NCBI RefSeq assembly: GCF_006538745.1
Contig: NZ_BJLR01000033.1
Span: 62,001-126,000, forward strand
Source: Cellulomonas cellasea
GTDB taxonomy: Bacteria > Actinomycetota > Actinomycetes > Actinomycetales > Cellulomonadaceae
DNA length: 64,000 bases
Direction of reading: 5' to 3'
The notes under the pieces were generated by a model. The model saw nothing but the letters and a program-made list of their open reading frames with translations. It did not search any database and had not been told where the DNA came from. A program made the translations under genes and the position numbers. Positions 57,007 through 64,000 of the stretch are shown here, piece after piece (position 1 is the stretch's first letter; each line of letters opens with the position of its first letter).

Positions 57007-57112
57007 GCGGTTCCTCTCGTCGTCCTGGAGACCCAGTGTCCCAGGACCCGGCGGCACGCGCTCACCGCGCGGGCCCGATCACGCGGCGCGCTGCGCGTTC
57101 TCTACCCGTGCG

Positions 57113-57138
57113 AACGCGCGCCCGCGCGATTTCGTTCC
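57113..57138 (-). promoter_or_regulatory. Candidate ECF sigma (SigE) autoregulatory promoter
   Basis: On the minus strand GGAAC (57138-57134) and CGTT (57116-57113) are separated by 17 nt, the pattern of SigE-type promoters (GGAAC, 16-18, CGTT). It lies about 107 nt upstream of the sigE start, pointing at sigE. Confidence 0.6.
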
Positions 57139-57226
57139 GCCGGGTCGCGATCGGCGTCCCGCGGTCCGTCGGGGCCCCGGACTAGGCTCGGGCCGGAGGG
57201 GACCGGCGGCCGGGGAGCGGCCCCGG

Positions 57227-57901
57227 ATGACCCTCGGGCACGACACCGACGAGCCGAGGAGGCGGACCATCTCGAACGACAAGGCCCAGAGCTGGGTCTA
57301 CTGCGAGGGCTTCGTGCCCGAGGACGCGACCCTGCTGCGCGCGCGCGAACGAGCGGGCCAGCTCGGCTGCACGCCCGTCCTCCCGGGGTCGGGCGCGGTG
57401 CTCAGCGTGCTCGCCGCCGCCGCGCAGGCCCGTGCCGTCGTCGAGATCGGGACCGGCGCGGGCGTCGGCTCGCTGTACCTGCTGCGGGGCATGCCCGAGG
57501 ACGGCGTGCTCACGACCATCGACGTCGAGGTCGAGCACCAGCGCGCCGCGAAGGAGGCGTTCGCCGAGGAGGGCCTGCGCACCACGCGCACGCGCACCAT
57601 CTCGGGTCGCGCGCTCGACGTGCTGCCGCGCCTGACCGACGGGGGCTACGACCTCGTCTTCGTCGACGCCGACAAGGAGAACCTGCTCGGCTACGTCGAG
57701 CAGGCGCTCCGGCTCCTGCGCCGCGGCGGGGTGCTCGCGGTCGACAACGCCCTGTGGCACGACCGCGTCCCGGACCCCGCGCGGCGCGACGAGGTCACGA
57801 CGATCGTCCGCGAGGTCGGCCGCGTGGTGCGCGAGGACGACCGGCTCGTGCCCGCGCTGCTGCCCACGGGCGACGGGCTGCTCACCGCCGTCAAGCGCTG
57901 A
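57227..57901 (+). CDS. SAM-dependent O-methyltransferase
   Basis: 224 residues of the Methyltransf_3 (COMT/Rv1220c) type. SAM motif I is VEIGTGAGVGSLYLL near residue 65, metal-binding VFVDADKENLLGY near 143 and LAVDNALWHDRV near 172. It methylates a hydroxyl group in a divalent-metal-dependent way; the acceptor is unknown. It diverges from sigE across 220 bp, as in mycobacteria. ATG 57227 follows GGGGAG by 9 nt; a TAGGCT hexamer at 57183-57188 may be its -10. Confidence 0.9.
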   Translation: MTLGHDTDEPRRRTISNDKAQSWVYCEGFVPEDATLLRARERAGQLGCTPVLPGSGAVLSVLAAAAQARAVVEIGTGAGVGSLYLLRGMPEDGVLTTIDVEVEHQRAAKEAFAEEGLRTTRTRTISGRALDVLPRLTDGGYDLVFVDADKENLLGYVEQALRLLRRGGVLAVDNALWHDRVPDPARRDEVTTIVREVGRVVREDDRLVPALLPTGDGLLTAVKR

Positions 57902-57956
57902 GCCCCCCCCTGGCGGGAGGGCCCGCGGCCCGACGACGGTTCCGGCTGTGCCCGGG

Positions 57957-59576
57957 TCAGCCCAGCGCCGCGAGGTACCGGAGCAGGAGACGCGCGCCGT
58001 AGCCGGTCGCCCCCTCGGTGACCTCGTGCTTGTCCGACGCGGCCCGCCCGGTGCCGGCGATGTCGAGGTGCGCCCACCGCCGGCCGCCCACGAACTCGCG
58101 CAGGAACAGCGCGGCCGTGATGGACCCGCCGCCGGTCCGCGCGTCGCTCGGCACGTGGCGCAGGTCCGCGACCTCCGAGCGCAGCGCGGGCACGTAGTCC
58201 TCGACGAGCGGCATGTGCCAGACGGGCTCGCCGGACTCCGCGGCCGCGAACTCGAGGGCGGCGACGAGCGCGGGGTCGTTGGCGTAGAGCGCGGCGTGCT
58301 GGCGCCCGAGGCCGACGCTCGCGGCGCCGGTCAGTGTCGCGACGTCCACGAGCACGTCCGGCGCGAGCTCGGCGTCCGCCCACGCGAGCGCGTCGGCGAG
58401 CACGAGCCGGCCCTCGGCGTCGGTGTTCGCGACCTCGACGGTCGTGCCGCCGTACAGCCGCAGGACGTCCGCGGGGCGGTAGGAGGCGGCGCCGACGTGG
58501 TTCTCGGCGAGCGGCAGGACCGCGGTCACGCGGTGCGGCAGCGCCGACGCGGCGGCACCGAGCACGACCGCGAGCGCGACCGCGGCGCCGGCCATGTCGG
58601 TCTTCATGGGGACCATGGCCTCGCGCGGCTTGATCGAGAGCCCGCCGGTGTCGTACGTGATGCCCTTGCCGACCACGACGACGTGCTGCGGGATCCGCCC
58701 GCCCGCGGCCGCGGGGGTGTACTCGACGACCACGAGCCGGGGCGGGGACGCCGAGCCGGCGCCGACCGCGAGGATGCCGCCGAACCCGTCGGCGGCGAGC
58801 TCGGCAGGCCCGCGCACGTGCACCGTGAGGCCCGCGTCGCGGGCGAGGCGGCTCGCCTCGTCGGCGACCCACGCGGGGTTCTTGGTGCTCGACGGGGTGT
58901 TGGTGAGGTCGCGGACCAGCCAGGTCGCGGTCGACCCGACCACGGCGTCCGCGAGCGCAGCGGCGACGTCCGTACCGTGCCCGGCGTCGCCGCCGAGCAC
59001 GAGCAGCTCCTCGGCGGGCGCCTGCCGCCGCTCCGCCTCGGGGGTCGACGACGCCGCGGTGGGCATGCGGTACGCGGCAAGCTGGTAGCCCTCGACGAGG
59101 GCCGCGACCCGTGCGGCGGACGTGGGTCCGTGCTCGGCGGCGACCGACGTCACGACGCGTCCGAGCCCGCGGGTGGCCCGCGCGAGCGCGGCGCCCGCAC
59201 GGCGCAGGTCCGTGGGCGTCCCCGCGCCGACCCCGACGAGCACAAGGCGCGACGGGAGGCCGGACCACGGCAGCGGCGCGGACCCGACGGGACGCGGCAG
59301 GTGCACGGTGTGCGCCTCGCCGGCGGCACCGGTCAGCCCGGCACGCTCGGCGAGCTCGGCGAGGTCGATGCCGTAGCGTGCCGCGGCGTCCGCAGTGCCC
59401 GCACGGGGCTGCAGGTCCGTCTCGCCGGGCGCCGCAGGGGCGACCGGCACGGCGAGGGCGTCGACGCCGTCCCCGCCCAGGAGGTCGGTTCCGGCGACGG
59501 AACCCTCGACGAGGGTCACGCGGGGCGGCGTGCGCCCGACGAGGGCGCCGCCGCGCGGCTCGGGTCGAGGCGTCAC
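57957..59576 (-). CDS. pepA: Leucyl aminopeptidase, M17
   Basis: 539 residues. The C-terminal catalytic domain holds the two-zinc site: VGKGITYDTGGLSIKP (Lys and Asp ligands) near 298, KTDMAGAA near 325 and NTDAEGRLVLADA near 385 (Asp, Glu, Arg). The less conserved N-terminal domain reaches about 200. It removes N-terminal residues from peptides in the cytosol, in protein turnover. The GTG start at 59576 lies 4 nt from the DUF3117 stop. Confidence 0.95.
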   Translation of the reverse strand: MTPRPEPRGGALVGRTPPRVTLVEGSVAGTDLLGGDGVDALAVPVAPAAPGETDLQPRAGTADAAARYGIDLAELAERAGLTGAAGEAHTVHLPRPVGSAPLPWSGLPSRLVLVGVGAGTPTDLRRAGAALARATRGLGRVVTSVAAEHGPTSAARVAALVEGYQLAAYRMPTAASSTPEAERRQAPAEELLVLGGDAGHGTDVAAALADAVVGSTATWLVRDLTNTPSSTKNPAWVADEASRLARDAGLTVHVRGPAELAADGFGGILAVGAGSASPPRLVVVEYTPAAAGGRIPQHVVVVGKGITYDTGGLSIKPREAMVPMKTDMAGAAVALAVVLGAAASALPHRVTAVLPLAENHVGAASYRPADVLRLYGGTTVEVANTDAEGRLVLADALAWADAELAPDVLVDVATLTGAASVGLGRQHAALYANDPALVAALEFAAAESGEPVWHMPLVEDYVPALRSEVADLRHVPSDARTGGGSITAALFLREFVGGRRWAHLDIAGTGRAASDKHEVTEGATGYGARLLLRYLAALG

Positions 59577-59580
59577 GAGG

Positions 59581-59748
59581 TCAGGACACGACCGAGGTCA
59601 GCGCCTCACCCAGCTCCTGCGCCTCGGAGGCGTTGAGCTCGACGACCAGCCGGCCACCGCCCTCGAGCGGGACGCGCATGACGATGCCACGACCCTCCTT
59701 GGTCACCTCGAGCGGGCCGTCACCGGTCCTCGGCTTCATCGCGGCCAT
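59581..59748 (-). CDS. DUF3117 small conserved protein
   Basis: 55 residues, matching the strongly conserved actinobacterial DUF3117 (mycobacterial Rv1211): MKPRTGDGPLEVTKEGRGIV, then MRVPLEGGGRLVVELN and AQELGEAL. Its function is unknown. GGAGAG stands 6 nt before ATG 59748; a much longer upstream reading is rejected. It precedes pepA by 4 nt and may be co-transcribed. Confidence 0.9.
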   Translation of the reverse strand: MAAMKPRTGDGPLEVTKEGRGIVMRVPLEGGGRLVVELNASEAQELGEALTSVVS

Positions 59749-60041
59749 GGGGGGCTCTCCTTCACGTCGTTCCTCCCGACCGCCGGCCGCGGCGACGGCG
59801 GCGGCGTGGGCCGGGCACGTCGACCACGGCCGCAGGGGCCGGATGTCCATCGACCATTCTAGGTCACACGTCCGACCTGTCCGGGGCACTCGAGGCCGCG
59901 CGACCTGCGGCGGCACCCCGGCGGGTGCCACGGCGGCCTGCGCGGCGCAGGGCACGACGCCGGTGCGACGTCCGGCCGGCCCGGGCGACCGCCCTCGCGA
60001 CCCGTCCGCCCGGCCCGCCCGGCCTCACGCGTCGGGGGTGC
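59749..60041. other. 293-bp gene-free stretch before DUF3117
   Basis: No credible gene. A GGCACCC/GGGTGCC hairpin at 59912-59929 may terminate the mannosyltransferase transcript; otherwise nothing is seen beyond the presumed DUF3117 promoter. Confidence 0.4.
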
Positions 60042-61373
60042 TCACGGGGGCCAGCCGGTCGGCGGGGTGAGCCGCCACATGTTGTAGACCCACACGACGT
60101 GCAGCGTGCCCATGAGCACGACGACGAACGCGAACCACGCGCGCCGGGCCCCGGTCGGACGGGTCACGAGCCCGGCCGTGACCGCACCGAGCGGGAACGC
60201 GAGCAGCAGGAAGCGCGCGAGGCTGCTGCCGGGCTCGATCGCCGCGACGATGTACAGCAGGTACGCGGCCGACCAGGCGTGCAGCTCGTTCCCGAGCCGC
60301 CACGCCGCGGGCACCACGAGCGTCGCGACCACGAGCGCGAACCCCGCGACGAGCACCCACGGGGCCCAGTCCCCGAACCAGAACCGCGACACGTACCCCC
60401 ACGGCTCGAACGGCGCGATCTCGCGGACGCCGCGCCAGGCGCCCTGGGTCTGGAGGTACCCGTCGGGCTCCCCGGTCATCCAGCCGCAGATGAGGGGCCA
60501 CGCGACGCCCGAGACGGCGGCCGTGACCGCGAGCAGCCCGATCTCCGCCAGGTCGCGCGCCCCGAGCCGGTCCGTGCCGCGGCGGGCACCCCACCAGCGC
60601 ACGAGCGCGTGCACGACGACGACGGCCGCCATCGGCAGCGCGACCGCGCGCGTGAACCCGAGCGCGAGGACCACGAGCGACGCCCACGCGTACCGCCGCT
60701 CGACGACGAGCAGCAGGGCCGACGCGACGAGCAGCAGCGCGAGCGACTCGGTGTACGCGACCTGCAGGACCGCGGCCGTCGGGAACAGCCCGAGCAGCGC
60801 GACCGTCGCGAGCGGGAGGCCCGGGCGCGCGTCGACGGCCCGCGGCGCACCGCGCTCGACCAGCCGGTGCACGACGACCGCGGCCGCGCAGCCGAGCACG
60901 AGCGCGACGAGCGGCGCGACGACGTACCAGTCCGCACGGGTCACGAGCATCACGCCGCGGACCAGCACCGGGAACAGCGGGAAGAACGCCCACGCGTTCT
61001 GCTGGACGAGGCCGTCCTCGCCGCGGGGCAGCTCGGCGGGGTACCCGTCCTCCGCGATGCCGCGGTACCAGCTCGCGTCCCACATGAGCCCGGTGAACTG
61101 GAGGTAGGACGGGCGCGCGCCGGTCCAGTAGTTCTCGGCCTGCAGCTGCGCGACGAGGACGAGCACGACCGCGGAGAACGCCCGGGTCGCCGCGTACAGC
61201 GACAGCGCCTGGGCCCAGCCCGGCCACGTCCGGGGATCGGTGCGCACGCGCGGGCGTGCCGGGTGCCCGTTGGGCTCGTCGACGCGCACCCCCGCGCGCG
61301 AGGCGCCCGGCGCCGCGGGCACCGTCGAGGCCGACGGCTCGCCCGACGCCGGTGCCGGGTTCTCGGTGCTCAT
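60042..61373 (-). CDS. PIG-V-like polyprenol-mannose mannosyltransferase
   Basis: 443 residues with about ten membrane segments. A 45-residue polar start precedes the first span. The external loop MWDASWYRGIAEDGYPAELP near 94 carries the acidic motif of GT-C glycosyltransferases of the Gpi18/PIG-V type, followed by AWAFFPLFPVL. Such enzymes use lipid-linked mannose to modify cell-wall lipids or proteins. GDP-mannose could be supplied by ManC at 45053. The ATG overlaps the stop of the upstream FolP2-like gene by 4 nt. Confidence 0.85.
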   Translation of the reverse strand: MSTENPAPASGEPSASTVPAAPGASRAGVRVDEPNGHPARPRVRTDPRTWPGWAQALSLYAATRAFSAVVLVLVAQLQAENYWTGARPSYLQFTGLMWDASWYRGIAEDGYPAELPRGEDGLVQQNAWAFFPLFPVLVRGVMLVTRADWYVVAPLVALVLGCAAAVVVHRLVERGAPRAVDARPGLPLATVALLGLFPTAAVLQVAYTESLALLLVASALLLVVERRYAWASLVVLALGFTRAVALPMAAVVVVHALVRWWGARRGTDRLGARDLAEIGLLAVTAAVSGVAWPLICGWMTGEPDGYLQTQGAWRGVREIAPFEPWGYVSRFWFGDWAPWVLVAGFALVVATLVVPAAWRLGNELHAWSAAYLLYIVAAIEPGSSLARFLLLAFPLGAVTAGLVTRPTGARRAWFAFVVVLMGTLHVVWVYNMWRLTPPTGWPP

Positions 61374-62344
61374 GCCAGTCCTCTCACGGCGCGCACGGGC
61401 GGCGAGTCACCTCGGATCGCCGCGACCATGTCGAGGGTCCGCCGGGTCGCGCGCACGTCGTGCGTGCGGAACACCCGCGCGCCGAGCCACGCCGCGACCG
61501 ACGTCGCGGCGAGCGTACCCTCGAGCCGCTCCTCGGGGGCGAGGTCGAGCGTCTCCCCCACGAAGTCCTTGCGGGACAGCGCCACGAGCACCGGGTGGCC
61601 GAGCGCGACGAGGGCCTGCGTGCGGCGTACGAGGTGCAGCGAGTGCCAGGTGTTCTTGCCGAAGTCGTGCGTGGGGTCCACGAGCACGCTCCCCGGCGGG
61701 ATGCCGAGCCCGACCGCGCGCTCGGCGGCGCGGCGCAGCGTCGCGACGACGTCGAGCACGACGCCGTCGAGCGGGTCGACGTCCGGCCCGGTCCCGGGCG
61801 GAAGCGGGTCCGGCAGCGGGTACTGCACGCGCAGCGGGTCGGTGCGCGGGGCCGCTCCCCCGGTGTGCGAGCACACGACCCCGAGGCCGTGCTCGGCGGC
61901 GACCTCGACGAGGCGCGGGTCGTGGCCGGCCCACGTGTCGTTGACCAGGTCGGCGCCCGCGAGCGCTGCGGCCCGGGCGACCTCGGCGCGCCACGTGTCG
62001 ACGGAGACGAGCAGGTCCGGGTGCCGGGCGCGCACTCTCTCGACGAGCGGCAGCACGCGCGCGAGCTCCTCGGCGACGTCGACCCGGGGGCCGCGACCGG
62101 CCCGCACGCCGCCGAGGTCGACGAGGTCGGCGCCCTCCTCCTCGGCGCGCGCGACGGCGGCGTCGGCCGAGCGGTCGTCGTGGCGCGCGGGGGCGTAGAA
62201 CGAGTCGGGCGTGCGGTTGACGACGGCCATGACGACCGGGTGGCCGGGCCTGAACGTCCGCCCGCGCAGCACGAGGTCGGCGCCGGGCACGGGCACCCCG
62301 CTCGGGACCGCCGCCGGCACCGCTCCGGGGACCGGGGCGCTCAC
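61370..62344 (-). CDS. folP2: Dihydropteroate synthase-like protein, FolP2 type
   Basis: 324 residues. The pterin-binding barrel motif MAVVNRTPDSFYAPARHD near 38 resembles the FolP2 branch (NRTPDSFY) rather than FolP1 (NVTPDSF). DLVDLGGVRAGRG near 80 departs from the usual DIGGESTRPG, and DLVNDTWAGHDP near 137 is present. In Mycobacterium leprae FolP2 lacks DHPS activity, so activity here is doubtful. The start is GTG 62344; earlier codons would run into the LOG gene without a start in frame. It overlaps the mannosyltransferase by 4 nt. Confidence 0.82.
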   Translation of the reverse strand: MSAPVPGAVPAAVPSGVPVPGADLVLRGRTFRPGHPVVMAVVNRTPDSFYAPARHDDRSADAAVARAEEEGADLVDLGGVRAGRGPRVDVAEELARVLPLVERVRARHPDLLVSVDTWRAEVARAAALAGADLVNDTWAGHDPRLVEVAAEHGLGVVCSHTGGAAPRTDPLRVQYPLPDPLPPGTGPDVDPLDGVVLDVVATLRRAAERAVGLGIPPGSVLVDPTHDFGKNTWHSLHLVRRTQALVALGHPVLVALSRKDFVGETLDLAPEERLEGTLAATSVAAWLGARVFRTHDVRATRRTLDMVAAIRGDSPPVRAVRGLA

Positions 62345-62411
62345 GCGCGTCAGCGCCCGGACGCCCGCGAGCCACGCGCGGCGCCGGGTGTGCGGGTGCG
62401 GGCCCGGGTCG

Positions 62412-63239
62412 TCACCGGCCGGTGCTCTCCGCGGCGGCCTGCTGGTCCGCCGCGAGCGCCGCGGCCGCTGCGCGCTCGGCCTCCCGGAGCGCGGCACCGT
62501 GGTCGGTGACGATCTTGACGGCCTCGTCCGCGTCGTCGGTCACGCGGACGAGCTCGAGGTCGACGGCGCTGATCGTGCCGCGCGAGAGGACCGGCCCGCG
62601 CAGCCAGTCGAGCAGCCCGGACCAGTAGTCGCTGCCGAGCAGGATGATCGGGAACTCGGTGACCTTGTGCGTCTGGACGAGCGTGAGCGCCTCGAACAGC
62701 TCGTCGAACGTGCCGAAGCCGCCGGGCAGCACCACGAAGCCCTCGGCGTACTTCACGAACATCGTCTTGCGGGCGAAGAAGTACCGGAAGTTCACGCCGA
62801 GGTCGACGTAGCGGTTCATGCCCTGCTCGAACGGCAGCTCGATCCCGAGGCCGACCGACAGCCCGCCCGCCTCCTTGGCGCCCTTGTTCGCCGACTCCAT
62901 GATCCCGGGGCCGCCGCCGGTGATGACCGCGTAGCCGGCCTCGACGAGCTTGCGCCCGACCGTCTCGCCCAGGGCGTAGTCGGGGTGGTCGACGGGCGTG
63001 CGCGCGGAGCCGAAGACGCTGACCGCCGGACCGACCTCGGCGAGCGCCCCGAAGCCCTCCACGAACTCGCTCTGGATGCGCATGACGCGCCATGGGTCGC
63101 CGTGGATCCAGGAGGCACCCTCGGAGCGTGACAGGAGGCGCTGGTCCGAGGTCTCGGACGGTACCTGGTCGCCGCGCAGCAGCACGGGACCCTTGCGGTA
63201 GCCGTCGCCGGGGCGGGCGATGCCGTCGTCACTCGTCAT
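62412..63239 (-). CDS. LOG family protein (TIGR00730, cytokinin-activating type)
   Basis: 275 residues. Rossmann fold with the family motifs GGGPGIMESANKGAKEAGG near 108 and PGGFGTFDELFE near 170 (PGGxGTxxE). Family members hydrolyse nucleoside 5'-monophosphates to base and ribose-5-phosphate; in mycobacteria the orthologue releases cytokinins. The C-terminal 25 residues are an Ala-rich helix. The gene sits between dapE and folP2, as in mycobacteria. Confidence 0.92.
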   Translation of the reverse strand: MTSDDGIARPGDGYRKGPVLLRGDQVPSETSDQRLLSRSEGASWIHGDPWRVMRIQSEFVEGFGALAEVGPAVSVFGSARTPVDHPDYALGETVGRKLVEAGYAVITGGGPGIMESANKGAKEAGGLSVGLGIELPFEQGMNRYVDLGVNFRYFFARKTMFVKYAEGFVVLPGGFGTFDELFEALTLVQTHKVTEFPIILLGSDYWSGLLDWLRGPVLSRGTISAVDLELVRVTDDADEAVKIVTDHGAALREAERAAAAALAADQQAAAESTGR

Positions 63240-63246
63240 GGGACCG

Positions 63247-63252
63247 ACTCTA
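63247..63252 (-). promoter_or_regulatory. -10 hexamer of the LOG gene
   Basis: TAGAGT on the minus strand ends 7 nt before ATG 63239. Confidence 0.42.
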
Positions 63253-63291
63253 GGCGGCGCACCGCGGGGTGCGCGTGCCGACCTGGAACGC

Positions 63292-64000
63292 TCAGGCCGT
63301 CAGCCAGGACCGCAGCGCGTCGTAGCAGGATTGCAGCTGCCAGACGGGGCAGCGCTCGTCGTCCTTGTGGGCCAGCATCGGGTCGCCGGGCCCGAAGTTG
63401 ACCGCAGGGATGCCGAGCGAGGAGAACCGCGCGACGTCGGTCCACCCGTACTTCGGGGCGGGAGCACCGCCGGTGACGGCGAGCACCGCGTCGGCGAACG
63501 CGGCCGCCGTCGGGTCGTCGAGCCCGGGGCGGGCGCCCGCCGCGGCGTCGGTGAGCACGACCTCGTAGCCGTCGAGCAGCTCGCGCACGTGCGCGAACGC
63601 CTCGTCGACCGAGCGCGACGGCGCGAACCGGTAGTTGACCGTGACGACGCAGCGGTCGGGGATGACGTTCGCGGCCGTCCCGCCGCCGACCAGGACCGCG
63701 TTGAGGCTCTCCCGGTAGACGAGCCCGTCGACGTCGACCGACCGGGGCTCGTAGGCGGCGAGCCGGCGCAGGACCTCGGCCGCGGCGTGGATCGCGTTGA
63801 CGCCGGCCCACGCGCGCGCGGAGTGGGCCGCGACGCCGGTCAGGGTGACCTCGGCGCGCATCGTCCCGTTGCAGCCGCCCTCGAGCCCGCCCGCGGTCGG
63901 CTCGCACAGCACCGCGAAGTCCGCCTCGAGCCACTCGGGGTGCTCGCGCGCGATCCGGCCCAGGCCGTTGAGCGACGCCTCGACCTCCTCGTGGTCGTAG
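63292..64000 (-). CDS. dapE: Succinyl-diaminopimelate desuccinylase, N-terminus outside window
   Basis: The last 235 codons are present; the start lies beyond the right edge. M20 peptidase of lysine and cell-wall diaminopimelate synthesis. Visible are [16 protein letters not shown], the metal-site [33 protein letters not shown] in the dimerisation domain, [19 protein letters not shown], and LAHKDDERC with the last metal-ligand His. The actinobacterial DapE form (as mycobacterial Rv1202) fits. It lies 52 bp upstream of the LOG gene in the same direction. Confidence 0.93.
   Translation of the reverse strand, partial: YDHEEVEASLNGLGRIAREHPEWLEADFAVLCEPTAGGLEGGCNGTMRAEVTLTGVAAHSARAWAGVNAIHAAAEVLRRLAAYEPRSVDVDGLVYRESLNAVLVGGGTAANVIPDRCVVTVNYRFAPSRSVDEAFAHVRELLDGYEVVLTDAAAGARPGLDDPTAAAFADAVLAVTGGAPAPKYGWTDVARFSSLGIPAVNFGPGDPMLAHKDDERCPVWQLQSCYDALRSWLTA

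Noticed and set aside
59581-59955. 124-residue version of the DUF3117 protein
   Set aside because: The added N-terminus is Ala/Pro/Arg-rich and unconserved, while ATG 59748 has a good ribosome site and yields the exact family length.

Overview
The window comes from the chromosome of a very GC-rich actinobacterium (about three quarters G+C by eye, GTG starts common). A secreted protein with a family 2 cellulose-binding module behind a Pro-Thr linker points towards Cellulomonadaceae; that placement is inference. No rRNA, tRNA, CRISPR array, insertion sequence, integrase or phage gene was seen. 54 protein genes are called; birA (left edge) and dapE (right edge) are cut by the window.

Layout. 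1-2994: birA diverging from an acyl-CoA carboxylase operon (beta subunit, a His-rich protein of unknown function, epsilon subunit). 3010-8685: DrrAB-like ABC exporter with a divergent TetR regulator and paired operators, a DUF885 metallopeptidase-like protein and a YeiB-type DUF418 membrane protein. 8827-15439: a 2102-residue secreted RHS/YD-repeat polymorphic toxin with a pretoxin HINT domain and a WHH-type HNH nuclease tip, followed by a small acidic gene that is the likely immunity protein. 15807-19909: VKOR-family protein, Maf, the biotinylated carboxylase alpha subunit and a NUDIX hydrolase. 20138-26010: EfeUOB iron uptake behind a DtxR/IdeR-like box, then a membrane-anchored EEP phosphatase. 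26018-43518: an LpdA-like flavoprotein without redox cysteines, then a nucleoside-salvage region (purine nucleoside phosphorylase, phosphohexomutase, deoC, add, deoA, cdd and a BMP/NupOPQ-type nucleoside ABC importer), interrupted by a CBM2 protein and by two uncharacterised genes. 43835-50453: M20 amidohydrolase, mannose-1-phosphate guanylyltransferase, DUF2087 protein, sdhCDAB. 50583-53412: YihY/BrkB protein, 2H phosphoesterase and trpS. 53502-57901: tatB, htrA, rseA, sigE and a divergent O-methyltransferase. 57957-64000: leucyl aminopeptidase, DUF3117, PIG-V-like mannosyltransferase, FolP2-like protein, LOG protein and dapE.

How the genes work together. The carboxylase subunits (beta, epsilon and, 14.5 kb away, biotin-carrying alpha) plus the biotin ligase form one acyl-CoA carboxylase system. 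The importer brings in nucleosides; Cdd, Add, DeoA and the purine phosphorylase free the bases and pentose phosphates, the phosphohexomutase may convert pentose-1-phosphate to the 5-phosphate, and DeoC feeds the deoxy form into central metabolism. SigE, its ZAS-type anti-sigma factor, HtrA and TatB form an envelope-stress module.

Gene order matches, from memory, two blocks of the Mycobacterium tuberculosis chromosome (birA-accD5-accE5-maf-accA3 ... lpdA-amiB1-deoD-pmmB-add-deoA-cdd-sdhCDAB-yihY-trpS, and dapE-LOG-folP2-DUF3117 ... sigE-rseA-htrA-tatB), joined between trpS and tatB. The toxin locus, the exporter, EfeUOB, the CBM2 gene and the nucleoside importer look like lineage-specific insertions into this backbone. 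At least thirteen genes have a TANNNT -10 hexamer only 5-8 nt before the start codon, which implies widespread leaderless transcription.
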